From positions 1-57,962 of the forward strand of contig NZ_CANLZC010000026.1 of the NCBI RefSeq assembly GCF_947495455.1: a stretch of 57,962 nucleotides of DNA. The letters run 5' to 3'. Source of the DNA: an uncultured Shewanella sp. (GTDB taxonomy: Bacteria > Pseudomonadota > Gammaproteobacteria > Enterobacterales > Shewanellaceae). Under the pieces are notes generated by a model. It had not been told where the DNA came from and made no database searches. It worked only from the letters and a program-made list of their open reading frames with translations. Position numbers and translations under genes: made by a program. Positions 7,793 through 16,318 of this stretch are shown here, piece by piece. Within the stretch, counting starts at the first letter, position 1. Each line of letters opens with the position of its first letter.

Positions 7793-8971
7793 TTAGCTTT
7801 TTTTAACAAAGTTCACTAGTCTTGTGGCGAGATCGCCTGCATTTAATGCCTGTTTAGGCCATTTTTCAGCGTGTTTTTTGAGCGTTTGATTGTGTTGAAC
7901 AAATGCTAGCCAAGCATCAACGCATGTTTGACTTTTGTCTTCATTAAAAGCCAAACAAAGCGCCTGCCAACACTGAGTTGCTTCAGAGTCTAATGATGCG
8001 CAATACTGTGTCATGAAAGCGGTTAACTTATCGATATGGACATTATCTTCTTGAGGATAGATATGCCAGATAAATGGCTTTTGTGCCCATTGCGCTCGCA
8101 GAAAAGAGTCTTCTCCTCGTACAATATTGAGATCACAATACCAGAGTAGCTTATCGAACTCTTCCTGTGATGTCATGGGAAGTACATGTACATGAAGATT
8201 ACCCGCATGATAACTATTACCTGTTATGAAATGCGTTTCATGACTGCTCAGCATCCATTGAAGACTGTCTAAACTCTTTCCATGAGGTACCAATAAATGT
8301 ATCGGTTTTGAGTCTTGTTGCCAGTGCTGACTGAGTGCCGTTAAGGCGGGCGTGGCATAGCTAAATACACTGATGTAAGTAGCATCGGCATTTTTTGTCG
8401 CTAAATGTGTAAAACCTAATTGCGTTAGCCAATCATGTTGGGCATGAGGGTTATTGAGCCAAGAGGTTTGTCGCTCAAATAAACCTTTTTCACATAAGAG
8501 TCCACCACTTTTGGGGCTAAAACCGGGAAAGAAAAAAAAGCGTTGCTGACCATCACTGAGTAATGAGGGGAGTCCATGGCAGTCATCAATCCAAGCTTCT
8601 GCCGTTAAATAGTCTAGATTAATCCAAAGAGGAGGATGAGCGAGCGTTTTTCGTTCATGTATGACACTATCAGGCAGCTCACAAGCAAAGGCTTCAATGA
8701 GCACTCGTCCGGGCTTCCACGTTTGCTTTAATGGCGTTTGCCAGTGTTCAATCGTGATCCCTTGATGTTCTTGTGTTGTCAGTTGAGCGTCGAGACTGGG
8801 TAAAATACATTGAAAGCTGTCAAGGCAATCGACCCAGAGAGTCACTTGAATACCAAAATCCGTAGAAAGTTGTTTTGCAAGGCGCCATGTAACACCAATA
8901 TCGCCAAAATTGTCAATGACGGTACAAAAAATATCCCAGTGAGGTGATAACGAAGTGGAAGAGGGTGTCAT
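7793..8971 (-). CDS. earP: EF-P arginine rhamnosyltransferase
   Basis: A 392-residue GT-B glycosyltransferase that transfers rhamnose from dTDP-rhamnose to Arg32 of EF-P in the cytosol. The N-terminal motif DNFGDIGVTWRLAKQL holds the catalytic Asp residues described for EarP, and the C-terminal nucleotide-binding motif appears as VRGEDSFLRAQWA. Length is close to characterised EarP (about 375-390). The ORF is open 19 codons further upstream, but conservation starts at WDIFCTVIDNFGD, so the ATG at 8971 is preferred even though its ribosome-binding site is weak. Partner gene efp follows directly, matching the known genetic linkage. Confidence 0.95.
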   Translation of the reverse strand: MTPSSTSLSPHWDIFCTVIDNFGDIGVTWRLAKQLSTDFGIQVTLWVDCLDSFQCILPSLDAQLTTQEHQGITIEHWQTPLKQTWKPGRVLIEAFACELPDSVIHERKTLAHPPLWINLDYLTAEAWIDDCHGLPSLLSDGQQRFFFFPGFSPKSGGLLCEKGLFERQTSWLNNPHAQHDWLTQLGFTHLATKNADATYISVFSYATPALTALSQHWQQDSKPIHLLVPHGKSLDSLQWMLSSHETHFITGNSYHAGNLHVHVLPMTSQEEFDKLLWYCDLNIVRGEDSFLRAQWAQKPFIWHIYPQEDNVHIDKLTAFMTQYCASLDSEATQCWQALCLAFNEDKSQTCVDAWLAFVQHNQTLKKHAEKWPKQALNAGDLATRLVNFVKKS

Positions 8972-9063
8972 GATATGATATTTCGTTAGCAAGCAATGCC
9001 AATATAATGGCTTAAAACATGAATGCACTCAATCACTGGAGGGCATTCATGTTTGAGTGAGAA

Positions 9064-9591
9064 TTAATCTTCTAATTCGGCTAAGCACATCTCTTCATAA
9101 ATTTGCTTAACCCACTGATCAACACGTTCTTCAGTCAATTCGGGCTGACGATCTTCATCTATGCCTAAACCAACAAAATGTTTGTCATCAGCCATGCCTT
9201 TTGATGCTTCGAAATCATAGCTGTCAGAGGGCCAGTGACCGATCACTATGCCACCACGACTTTCAACGATTTCATTGACCATACCCATGGCATCTAAGAA
9301 ATACTCTGCATAATCTTCTTGATCGCCACAACCAAAGATGGCAATCAATTTATCTTGGAAATCAATTTGTTCAAGTTCAGGGAAGAAGTCATCCCAATCA
9401 CACTGGGCTTCGCCATAATACCAAGTTGGGATCCCAAATATTAACAGATCATATTCAGCGATCTGCTCTTTAGTGCTTTTGGCAATATCTTTCACTTCCA
9501 CCATTTTTTTACCCAGTTTTTTCTGGATCATCTTAGCGATGGCTTCGGTATTACCTGTATCAGATCCGAAAAAAAGACCTACTGTTGCCAT
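9064..9591 (-). CDS. fldA: Long-chain flavodoxin
   Basis: A 175-residue FMN protein. The phosphate-binding loop is SDTGNTE at residues 10-16, with the FMN-stacking segments around PTWYYGEAQCDWDD and GCGDQEDYAEYF, and the extra long-chain loop after that. It carries low-potential electrons to enzymes such as radical-SAM proteins, biotin synthase or ribonucleotide reductase activase. AAGGA precedes ATG 9591; a start 15 bases earlier is unlikely. The order ybfF-ybfE-fldA matches E. coli, but fur, which follows fldA there, is absent; earP-efp follow instead. Confidence 0.96.
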   Translation of the reverse strand: MATVGLFFGSDTGNTEAIAKMIQKKLGKKMVEVKDIAKSTKEQIAEYDLLIFGIPTWYYGEAQCDWDDFFPELEQIDFQDKLIAIFGCGDQEDYAEYFLDAMGMVNEIVESRGGIVIGHWPSDSYDFEASKGMADDKHFVGLGIDEDRQPELTEERVDQWVKQIYEEMCLAELED

Positions 9592-9644
9592 TGTTGTTCC
9601 TTTCATTTTCTGTGCATGTTTATCAATGCGTCATTCAAGAGGGA

Positions 9645-9917
9645 TTAATCGTTCAAATGTTTAAGCAGTATCGATTCGATTAATTGGCTGCGGCTCATAT
9701 TACTGGTCATAGCTTGTTCATTCAAGGCATTATATACATCTTGTGAGACCTTAAGTTCAATGCGCTTCAAGCCTTTTTCTTTATCACGCAGCATTTGATT
9801 ACGCTTATTCATTTTAAGTTGTTGATCTCGCGGCAAAGGATTGCTGCGAGGTCGGCCACGACGTTTTTCTGTTGCAAATAAGTCTATCGTGGTTCTATCA
9901 AAGGTTTCTTTAGCCAT
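9645..9917 (-). CDS. ybfE: YbfE-like LexA-regulated DNA-binding protein
   Basis: A 90-residue basic protein. The N-terminal part contains KRRGRPRSNPLPRDQQL; the C-terminal part (KRIELKVSQDVYNALNEQA...RSQLIESILLKHL) is a ribbon-helix-helix-like fold. In E. coli the YbfE protein is known only as an SOS/LexA-regulated gene product. I did not find a clear LexA box here. AAAGG lies before ATG 9917. It sits 11 bases after the DUF2788 gene and about 50 before fldA, so all are likely in one transcript. Confidence 0.85.
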   Translation of the reverse strand: MAKETFDRTTIDLFATEKRRGRPRSNPLPRDQQLKMNKRNQMLRDKEKGLKRIELKVSQDVYNALNEQAMTSNMSRSQLIESILLKHLND

Positions 9918-9928
9918 TGGATGAGCCT

Positions 9929-10150
9929 TTAACCTATTCCAGTGGTTTCCCAAGTCATTTGTATGATGCCTTTTGCAATGAAGCCTGAGCAGCCAAGAAA
10001 CAAGACTAACCACACGATATATTGACCAAATTTCGGTACTTTACCTTGCTTGAGCACATCATGTATTGCCATGCCGATAAAGAAGAAAATTGAAGCAAAA
10101 AACAAATTCAACCCAAGTGCTTCAATTTGTTCCATATACTGCATTAGCAT
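9929..10150 (-). CDS. DUF2788 small membrane protein
   Basis: A 73-residue protein with two membrane helices (NLFFASIFFFIGMAIHDVL and YIVWLVLFLGCSGFIAKGII) separated by a short Lys-rich loop (KQGKVPKFG). The arrangement and location between ybfF and ybfE match the DUF2788 family of gammaproteobacteria. Its function is not known. GAGGA precedes ATG 10150 by seven bases, so the longer ORF start is not used. Confidence 0.82.
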   Translation of the reverse strand: MLMQYMEQIEALGLNLFFASIFFFIGMAIHDVLKQGKVPKFGQYIVWLVLFLGCSGFIAKGIIQMTWETTGIG

Positions 10151-10241
10151 GTGATAGTCCTCATAAGGCAAAAAAAGAGCGCGAAATATAGCATATAAAA
10201 ATAGGTGCTGCTAGGTTGTTTATCGAGACTTGTGAGTTAAA

Positions 10242-11009
10242 TCAGTTTGGTTGCTTATCGAGGAAGTCTTTGACCAATCGATTAAAAAGGCTTGGCTTTT
10301 GTGCATGTAACCAATGTCCGGCGTCCAAGATGGTTCTGGCTTCTATTGCAGGAAACTGGCGAATAATATCTTGAGTGTATGCTTTTTTAACATAATCTGA
10401 TTTTTCTCCGCGAATGCATAAACTGGGGCCTAAGTATTGTTTATCCTGATAGGGCCAGTCAATGATATCGCTATAAGAGCGTCTGAGCTGTTGAATATCC
10501 ATTTTCCACATAAAATGATTGTTTTGCCGAATTAAACTCTTTAATAAAAATAAAGCGGTATGTTCATCGACGCCATTGTCCACCAGATAAGTTTGTGCCG
10601 TACGCCTATCAGTGATCTGCTCGAGCGGTAAGGATAATAGGGTATCTAATACATGCTGAGTATGTGAACTGGCATAAGCGACTGGCGCAATATCAGCAAT
10701 AACTAGGCTTTTTACACGAGAGGGGTTATCTAATGCCATGGCCATGGCGATTTTTCCGCCCATAGAGTGCCCAACCAGGTGAACCTGACTGATTGCTTCA
10801 TTATCCAATAAGTTGATGACCTTTTTGGCAAGAAGAGGGTAGCTCATGGCAAAGCCGTGTTCACTCTTACCATGATTGGGTACATCAATACGAATGACAC
10901 GATAACGGGACTCTAAGCTTTTACCCAATGCTTTTAGATTATCGAGATCGCCAAATAAACCATGAATAAGCACCACAACTGGGCCTTGTGAGCTGGAAAT
11001 AAAATGCAT
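10242..11009 (-). CDS. ybfF: YbfF-like alpha/beta-hydrolase (esterase)
   Basis: A 255-residue alpha/beta hydrolase. The oxyanion loop is HGLFGD, the nucleophile elbow is GHSMGGK, and the catalytic His is in DAGHWLHAQKP near the C terminus, with the acidic residue presumably in RGEKSDYV. YbfF of E. coli hydrolyses short- and medium-chain acyl thioesters and esters; the natural substrate is unclear. It is divergent from seqA, as in E. coli, and starts the ybfF-DUF2788-ybfE-fldA group. Cytosolic; no signal peptide. Confidence 0.9.
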   Translation of the reverse strand: MHFISSSQGPVVVLIHGLFGDLDNLKALGKSLESRYRVIRIDVPNHGKSEHGFAMSYPLLAKKVINLLDNEAISQVHLVGHSMGGKIAMAMALDNPSRVKSLVIADIAPVAYASSHTQHVLDTLLSLPLEQITDRRTAQTYLVDNGVDEHTALFLLKSLIRQNNHFMWKMDIQQLRRSYSDIIDWPYQDKQYLGPSLCIRGEKSDYVKKAYTQDIIRQFPAIEARTILDAGHWLHAQKPSLFNRLVKDFLDKQPN

Positions 11010-11217
11010 TATATTAAATCTTATTTAGCCAATGAGTGCTTAATTTTGCCTGTCGGCCAGTCTGTTGACAAGGTCAAGTTCACGATTGATACGATTTTCT
11101 GTCTTTTTTTTGGGCGTTTATTTGTGATTAATGTGTTTGATTGGTGATAATGAATACAAAATTGATTTATTGATGCTTTATCAAGAGTCTAAACCCCGTT
11201 ACACTGGAGGCATATTT

Positions 11218-11251
11218 GATCTGATCTAGATCCGAAAGAGTGTATCTGATC
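11218..11251. promoter_or_regulatory. Cluster of four GATC (Dam/SeqA) sites upstream of seqA
   Basis: GATC occurs at 11218, 11223, 11229 and 11248, four sites in 34 bases, 34 to 67 bases before the seqA start. SeqA binds pairs of hemimethylated GATCs spaced up to about three helical turns, so this could be an autoregulatory site. The binding claim is inference. Confidence 0.6.
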
Positions 11252-11284
11252 ACGTCATAATTTAGCTTAAGGAAGATTAAGATA

Positions 11285-11857
11285 ATGAAATATATCGAGA
11301 TTGATGAAGAACTTTACCGCTATATCGCTGGTAAAACGGAGAGGATCGGTGAGAGTGCTTCAGAGATCCTACGTCGATTACTTGGATTAAGTCTTGATAA
11401 TACTAAGGTGGCAACACAATCATTGGCACCTAAGGCGATCAGTCAACCTAGTAATGAAAGCACCGACACCCTTACTCCAGTTCCTAAAGTTATTAAGCCT
11501 TTAAAGCCCGTTCCTTCCATTGAACATTTTGCTAAGCACATCGATAAGCGTGTATTAGCAGAGCAAAAAGGAGCCGTTGGGCGCTTTTTATTCTTATTAG
11601 AAACCTTATATGAACTGTCTCATGAGCAATTTGAGCAAGTTCTTCAGGTTCAAGGTCGAGGGCGCTTGTATTTTGCGACGTCAAAAGAAGCGTTATTGAA
11701 ATCCAGTAAAACGGCTAACCCCAAAGAAATAGGCCAAAGTGGATACTGGGTGACAAGTAATAACAATACCGCTAAAAAAAGAACCATATTAACGGAAGTG
11801 TTAGAACAGTTTAATATTGATGATGCCGAAATAGAGCAAGTGATTGATACTATTTAA
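11285..11857 (+). CDS. seqA: Negative modulator of replication initiation SeqA
   Basis: A 190-residue protein. The N-terminal oligomerisation part reads MKYIEIDEELYRYIAGKTERIGESASEILRRLL, the classic SeqA start. A Pro/Ser/Thr-rich linker (about residues 45-75) leads to the C-terminal DNA-binding domain that reads hemimethylated GATC (for example GRGRLYFATSKEALL). It sequesters oriC and newly replicated DNA. AGGAAG precedes ATG 11285. It is followed by repeated leader sequence and pgm, the conserved seqA-pgm order. Confidence 0.97.
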   Translation: MKYIEIDEELYRYIAGKTERIGESASEILRRLLGLSLDNTKVATQSLAPKAISQPSNESTDTLTPVPKVIKPLKPVPSIEHFAKHIDKRVLAEQKGAVGRFLFLLETLYELSHEQFEQVLQVQGRGRLYFATSKEALLKSSKTANPKEIGQSGYWVTSNNNTAKKRTILTEVLEQFNIDDAEIEQVIDTI

Positions 11858-11862
11858 TTATT

Positions 11863-12250
11863 AGGGATTGTTAAGCCGTGGAAAGGTGTTATTCACGTTT
11901 CTACGGAAATACGAAGAAAAACAGGGCATTGAGCCCGTTTATTTCATGTATTTTAAATAGTGCAAGATTTTAATATTAAACAATATTAAACAATATTAAA
12001 CAATATTAAACAATATTAAGCTATTAGCTATATTTCAGCCGTAGTTAATTGAGACATACCCACGTTTTCACGGAAATACGGAGAAAAACAGGGCATTGAA
12101 CCCGTCATTTTATTATTTTAAAATAGTATAAATTGTTGATGTTAAATGATATTGTTCTACTATTAAACGGTAGGTAAGTGCGACATATTCACTTTTTTAC
12201 GGAAACAAACAGGGTATTGGACCCTTTATTTTATGGTTTAAAGGAGCAAA
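11863..12250 (+). repeat. Three tandem copies of a hairpin-bearing leader unit upstream of pgm
   Basis: Similar segments of about 130 bp begin near 11863, 12020 and 12160. Each contains CAC-(G)TTT...ACGGAAA and a hairpin: GGGC-ATTGA-GCCC (11924-11936), GGGC-ATTGA-ACCC (12091-12103), GGGT-ATTGG-ACCC (12212-12224). The outer copies keep pairing by compensatory change. The third copy ends directly at the pgm ribosome-binding site (AAGGAG, 12241-12246). This is the whole seqA-pgm gap; no gene is seen. Confidence 0.8.
11971..12020 (+). repeat. Five tandem copies of a 10-bp unit CAATATTAAA
   Basis: Units at 11971 (first base T), 11981, 11991, 12001 and 12011 (last base G). The array lies within the first leader unit and explains why the first-to-second unit spacing (167 bp) exceeds the second-to-third (130 bp). 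Confidence 0.95.
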
Positions 12251-12252
12251 CT

Positions 12253-13905
12253 TTGCCAATACATCCTCGTGCAGGAACCCTTGCGACACAAGCAGATTTA
12301 ATTAATATTCCTAAGCTCATTAGCTTTTATTACCGTTGTAAGCCTAATATTGATGATGTTGCTCAAGGTGTTTCCTTTGGTACGTCAGGCCACAGAGGGA
12401 CAGCACTTCATGGCAGTTTCAATGAAACCCATATTTTAGCTATTGCACAAGCTGTGGCGGATTATCGTCAGCATGCCGGAATAACAGGGCCTTTATATGT
12501 GGGAATAGACACACATGCATTATCGCAACCCGCGAGCATGAGTGTGATAGAAGTGATGACGGCGAATCAAGTTCAAGTGATTATTCAGCAAGAAGAAGGT
12601 TTTACACCGACTCCGGTTATCTCTCACGCCATTATTACCCATAATCATTCCAGTGATTTTAAAGCTAACGATCTGGCTGATGGCTTGATTATTACCCCTT
12701 CTCATAATCCGCCCCAAGATGGCGGTATTAAATATAATCCTCCTCATGGTGGACCTGCTGAAGGTGAAGTGACGGCATGGATTGAAGCTCGTGCCAATGC
12801 CTATTTGGCCGCACAATTGGAAGGAGTCAAACGTCTTAATTATTCCCTTGCAATGAAAACCTCTCTGGTGGCTGAAAAAGATCTTGTGACACCTTATGTC
12901 AGGGATCTTGGCAGTATCATAGATCTGCAAGCGATAAGTGATGCAAAAATCCGCATTGGAGTGGATCCTTTAGGGGGCGCGGGCATTCATTATTGGACGC
13001 CGATTGCTAAGCATTTTAATCTGGATATTCAAATTGTTAATGAGAGTATCGATCCTAGTTTTCGTTTTATGCCTTTAGATAAAGACGGTAAAATTCGAAT
13101 GGATTGTTCTTCGCCTTTTGCCATGGCCGGTTTGTTGAAGCATCAAGATGAATTTGATGTGTGTGTGGGCAATGATGCGGATTACGATCGCCATGGCATT
13201 GTCTGTCCTGGTACTGGACTGATGGATCCAAATCATTTCTTAGTGGTAGCGATTGATTATTTATTGTCTCACCGCCCTGATTGGAGCAAAGACTTATCGA
13301 TTGGTAAGACCTTAGTGTCCAGTGCAATGATAGATAAAGTGTGTGCTAAACATCACCGAGTTGTTAAAGAAGTGCCGGTAGGCTTTAAATGGTTTGTTGA
13401 AGGCTTGGCGAATGCCAGCTTAGCTTTTGGTGGTGAAGAAAGTGCAGGGGCGGCTTTTTTGAGGCGTGATGGTTCGACTTGGTGTACGGATAAAGATGGC
13501 TTTATTTTAGCGTTATTGGCTGCCGAAATTAGAGCGGTAACAGGAAAAACACCACAAGCCCTCTATGATGCATTGGAAGCAGAGTTTGGTCAAAGCTATT
13601 ATCAGCGTCTAGATAGCCCTATTTCATTGAAGAAAAAAGCGAAGTTTGCCAATCTAACACCTGAATCGCTAAATGTGACCACATTGGCTGGTGAAGTGAT
13701 TATTCAGGTGCTAACCCATGCTCCAGGTAACCAAGCGGCTATTGGTGGTGTGAAAGTGATAACCGAAAATGCTTGGTTTGCAGCTAGACCTTCAGGTACA
13801 GAAGCCTTATTTAAAATTTATGCAGAAAGTTTTGTCAGCCAAACGCATCTTGAACAAGTGTTAAGTGAAGCCAGTATGTTGATCAATAATGCATTAAAAG
13901 ACTGA
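12253..13905 (+). CDS. pgm: Phosphoglucomutase (alpha-D-glucose specific), TTG start
   Basis: A 550-residue alpha-D-phosphohexomutase interconverting glucose 1-phosphate and glucose 6-phosphate. The catalytic phosphoserine loop is IITPSHNPPQDGG, the metal loop is GNDADYDRHG, the sugar-binding loop is FGGEESAG, and the phosphate loop is AARPSGTE. I chose TTG 12253: AAGGAG ends 6 bases before it and the protein then starts PIHPRAGTLATQADLIN, matching the E. coli N terminus. The upstream ATG 12178 would translate part of the repeated leader. A strong terminator follows. Confidence 0.96.
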   Translation: MPIHPRAGTLATQADLINIPKLISFYYRCKPNIDDVAQGVSFGTSGHRGTALHGSFNETHILAIAQAVADYRQHAGITGPLYVGIDTHALSQPASMSVIEVMTANQVQVIIQQEEGFTPTPVISHAIITHNHSSDFKANDLADGLIITPSHNPPQDGGIKYNPPHGGPAEGEVTAWIEARANAYLAAQLEGVKRLNYSLAMKTSLVAEKDLVTPYVRDLGSIIDLQAISDAKIRIGVDPLGGAGIHYWTPIAKHFNLDIQIVNESIDPSFRFMPLDKDGKIRMDCSSPFAMAGLLKHQDEFDVCVGNDADYDRHGIVCPGTGLMDPNHFLVVAIDYLLSHRPDWSKDLSIGKTLVSSAMIDKVCAKHHRVVKEVPVGFKWFVEGLANASLAFGGEESAGAAFLRRDGSTWCTDKDGFILALLAAEIRAVTGKTPQALYDALEAEFGQSYYQRLDSPISLKKKAKFANLTPESLNVTTLAGEVIIQVLTHAPGNQAAIGGVKVITENAWFAARPSGTEALFKIYAESFVSQTHLEQVLSEASMLINNALKD

Positions 13906-13944
13906 TGTTCATTTTGTTTTATTATTAATTGACACCTTGTTGTT

Positions 13945-13971
13945 AACGCCATTGGGAGTCTCAATGGCGTT
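13945..13971 (+). terminator. Terminator of pgm
   Basis: AACGCCATTG (13945-13954) and CAATGGCGTT (13962-13971) form a perfect 10-bp stem with a 7-base loop, followed by a T-rich tract. Confidence 0.9.
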
Positions 13972-13980
13972 TGTATTTTT

Positions 13981-14007
13981 TGTTAAGGCAAGTTAAAGAT
14001 GTCACAT
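13981..14007. repeat. 27-bp repeat, IS-end-like, solo copy
   Basis: TGTTAAGGCAAGTTAAAGAT followed by GTCACAT is identical over 27 bp to 57813-57839, where it borders a putative transposase. Here no transposase follows, so it is probably a solo end or relic. It lies 9 bp after the pgm terminator. Confidence 0.75.
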
Positions 14008-14121
14008 AGTAAAATTGAGTCTCTACTTCAAATAATCGGTTACATTTTTACAGAATAACTAGCGAACTAATATGTGCTAAATTTATTATATAATTTAGGG
14101 TTTGGAGGGTAGGTATAAGAA

Positions 14122-14436
14122 ATGACTTCCGCACCTCTTTCAATAGATAAATTTAAAGAGCTAATAACTCTTGCTATGGAAGCACAAAATGAATATGAAA
14201 AATCTGCCATTTTTGCAGCAACAAAAGCCTTGTCGGATAATATTTTAAATAATAAAGACATACTAACGGGCTTGAATTTCAACTATTCCTCAGAATTTTT
14301 TGTCATTAAAATTCAATTAATTAGATATCATTTGGCTGCCTATCTAGAATATGAAGATAGTCATGGCTATAACTTACTACACCACTCGAAAATAGCGTTA
14401 GAAACTTTAAATGAACTAGAAAATTATATTGGATAA
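14122..14436 (+). CDS. Orphan helical protein, unknown function
   Basis: A 104-residue, mostly alpha-helical soluble protein (for example LSIDKFKELITLAMEAQNEYEKSA and a C-terminal HHSKIALETLNELENYI). No signal peptide, membrane segment or motif I recognise. GGAGGG lies about 13 bases before the ATG, a loose spacing. It lies between pgm and the glutamate decarboxylase, just past a solo IS-end repeat, in more AT-rich DNA than its neighbours, which suggests an acquired gene. Confidence 0.5.
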   Translation: MTSAPLSIDKFKELITLAMEAQNEYEKSAIFAATKALSDNILNNKDILTGLNFNYSSEFFVIKIQLIRYHLAAYLEYEDSHGYNLLHHSKIALETLNELENYIG

Positions 14437-14668
14437 ATATTCAGCCGCAAGATTGAATATAACTGGTTAATGACAGCCATTTTTTGCTCTAAGCGTCTGG
14501 AAGACCAAAGCCGAAAGGTATGACTGGTTTCATATTTTTTTATGTCCTGTCTTGCTTTTCGTGAATTGACTCTCTTGAATTAATTTATTGGTAATATTGT
14601 AAGTAGGCGGCTAAGGTTAAAATATGGGCATGATGATCCATACCCAAACCTTTCCTGTGATTTTGCCA

Positions 14669-16057
14669 TTATCCGTGTTTAAATCCACCCGCTTCGGCTT
14701 CAGTGAGCGATGCGTTTAATGGATGTTTGTTTAAGTGGGCTAAAGCATCTTTATAATCTTGAATAAGCAATTCAGCTAAATCTTGACTAAAGCCTCTTTT
14801 GACTAAGATCCGCTGGATCACCAAATCTTGACGGTGCTTTGGCATAGCATAAGCGGGGACCAGCCAACCTTTTGTTCTGAGTCTATCGGCTAAATCAAAT
14901 AAGTTAAAATCATGGGGCTTGTCATTGAGTTTCCAGCTGAGTGCTGGAATACCGTCAGTGCCATCGTAGATAATGTCAAAATGGCCTAGCTTAGCGATTT
15001 CTTTTGCGAGATAGATGGCAATTTGTTGGCAATGTTGATGTATTTGAGTGTAGCCTTCACGTCCTAGGCGGATGAAATGATAGTATTGTGCGATCACTTG
15101 TCCACTGGGTCTAGAAAAGTTCAGTGCGAAATCAGGCATATCACCACCTAGATAATTAACGTGAAAAACAAGATCGGGATGTAAATCTTCTTGCTCGTGC
15201 CAAATGATCCAACCTACACCTAATGGAGATAAACCAAACTTATGTCCGGATGCGTTAATAGAGCGGACTCTCGGTTGCCTAAAGTCCCATTTTAAATCTG
15301 TGTGTAAAAAAGGTGCTACAAAGCCGCCACTTGCGGCATCAACATGGACAGGAATATTCAAACCGCTTTGTCTTTCCAGTTCATCGAGTGCGAGACAGAT
15401 ACTTTCTACGGGCTCATATTGTCCCGTAAAGGTGACACCTAATGTGGCTACAACGCCAATGGTATTTTCATCACAGCGCTTGATCACTTCATCGCTATTC
15501 ATGAGGTAACGATCGCCTTCCATGGGAATTTCTCTTAATTCAACTCCCCAGTAACGGGCAAATTTATGCCAACAAACTTGTACTGGTCCAGTGATGAGAT
15601 TGGGTGATTGATCATTTTTTCCTTGTGCTTTTTGTCGGTCTCGCCATTTCCACAATAAGGCCATTCCACCTAACATTGCAGCTTCACTTGAGCCAGTGGT
15701 GGATGTGCCTATACTCTGTTTGGCTTGGGGAGCATTCCAGAGATCCGCAAGCATGTGAACACAGCGGCGCTCTATTTCTGCCGTTTGTGGGTATTCATCT
15801 TTGTCGACCATATTTTTATCGATGGCTAACGCCATAAGCTCAATCACTTCTGGTTCAAACCAGGTTTGACAGAAAGTGGCTAAATTTTGTCTTGAGTTAC
15901 CATCCAGTAGTAATTCATCATGGATCAATTGCTTGATAACATCGCCTCTATGAGTGGTATCGGGCATGGCATATTTAGGCAAACTTTTTAGCGTATCATT
16001 CGATGTAAAAATACTTTTATCGGTACACTCTATTTCCGTCTTTTTAACATGTAACAT
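14669..16057 (-). CDS. gadB: Glutamate decarboxylase
   Basis: A 462-residue PLP-dependent decarboxylase converting glutamate to GABA and CO2 with proton consumption, a cytosolic acid-stress reaction. The PLP lysine is in INASGHKFG, with VDAASGGF (the cofactor-contact Asp) and [11 protein letters not shown] typical of GadA/B. A histidine in the final residues (GFKHG) parallels the C-terminal His of E. coli GadB that closes the active site at neutral pH. AAGGA precedes ATG 16057. No glutamate/GABA antiporter (gadC) is next to it, so a complete acid-resistance system is not shown here. Confidence 0.93.
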   Translation of the reverse strand: MLHVKKTEIECTDKSIFTSNDTLKSLPKYAMPDTTHRGDVIKQLIHDELLLDGNSRQNLATFCQTWFEPEVIELMALAIDKNMVDKDEYPQTAEIERRCVHMLADLWNAPQAKQSIGTSTTGSSEAAMLGGMALLWKWRDRQKAQGKNDQSPNLITGPVQVCWHKFARYWGVELREIPMEGDRYLMNSDEVIKRCDENTIGVVATLGVTFTGQYEPVESICLALDELERQSGLNIPVHVDAASGGFVAPFLHTDLKWDFRQPRVRSINASGHKFGLSPLGVGWIIWHEQEDLHPDLVFHVNYLGGDMPDFALNFSRPSGQVIAQYYHFIRLGREGYTQIHQHCQQIAIYLAKEIAKLGHFDIIYDGTDGIPALSWKLNDKPHDFNLFDLADRLRTKGWLVPAYAMPKHRQDLVIQRILVKRGFSQDLAELLIQDYKDALAHLNKHPLNASLTEAEAGGFKHG

Positions 16058-16240
16058 AATGCTTCCTTGTTTATTCTTTATCTTATTTTGGCCTATAGAG
16101 TATAGTGTGCAACAAGAGTCATGGGAGATAAAAGTTTACGGTTTTACAGCGAGTGTTTCTGTGTAAAAAAGTCAAACAATGGGAAACTGAGACTGTTTAA
16201 CTGTATTGATCATGCTCTCGAGTATAAAGGTGCTCATCTT

Positions 16241-16318
16241 ATGGTTATACTTGTCGCCATAATAATATTTTTATCCATGCATATGGCTTTTTTAGTGATT
16301 GAGTACTTTGATGACTAG
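16241..16318 (+). CDS. Possible 25-residue hydrophobic peptide
   Basis: ATG 16241 opens a 25-codon frame (MVILVAIIIFLSMHMAFLVI then EYFDD) that looks like a single membrane helix with an acidic tail. AAGG lies about 10 bases before the ATG, and its stop overlaps the start of the next gene (ATG 16311), which would allow translational coupling. There is no homology evidence from the sequence alone; it may be chance. Confidence 0.25.
   Translation: MVILVAIIIFLSMHMAFLVIEYFDD

Noticed and set aside
12178..12252. Longer N terminus for pgm from ATG 12178
   Set aside because: It translates the third leader repeat; a strong ribosome-binding site and the conserved N terminus point to TTG 12253.
16121..16240. 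Longer coding frame leading into the 25-residue hydrophobic ORF
   Set aside because: Composition is not protein-like and there is no start signal; only the last 25 codons look plausible.
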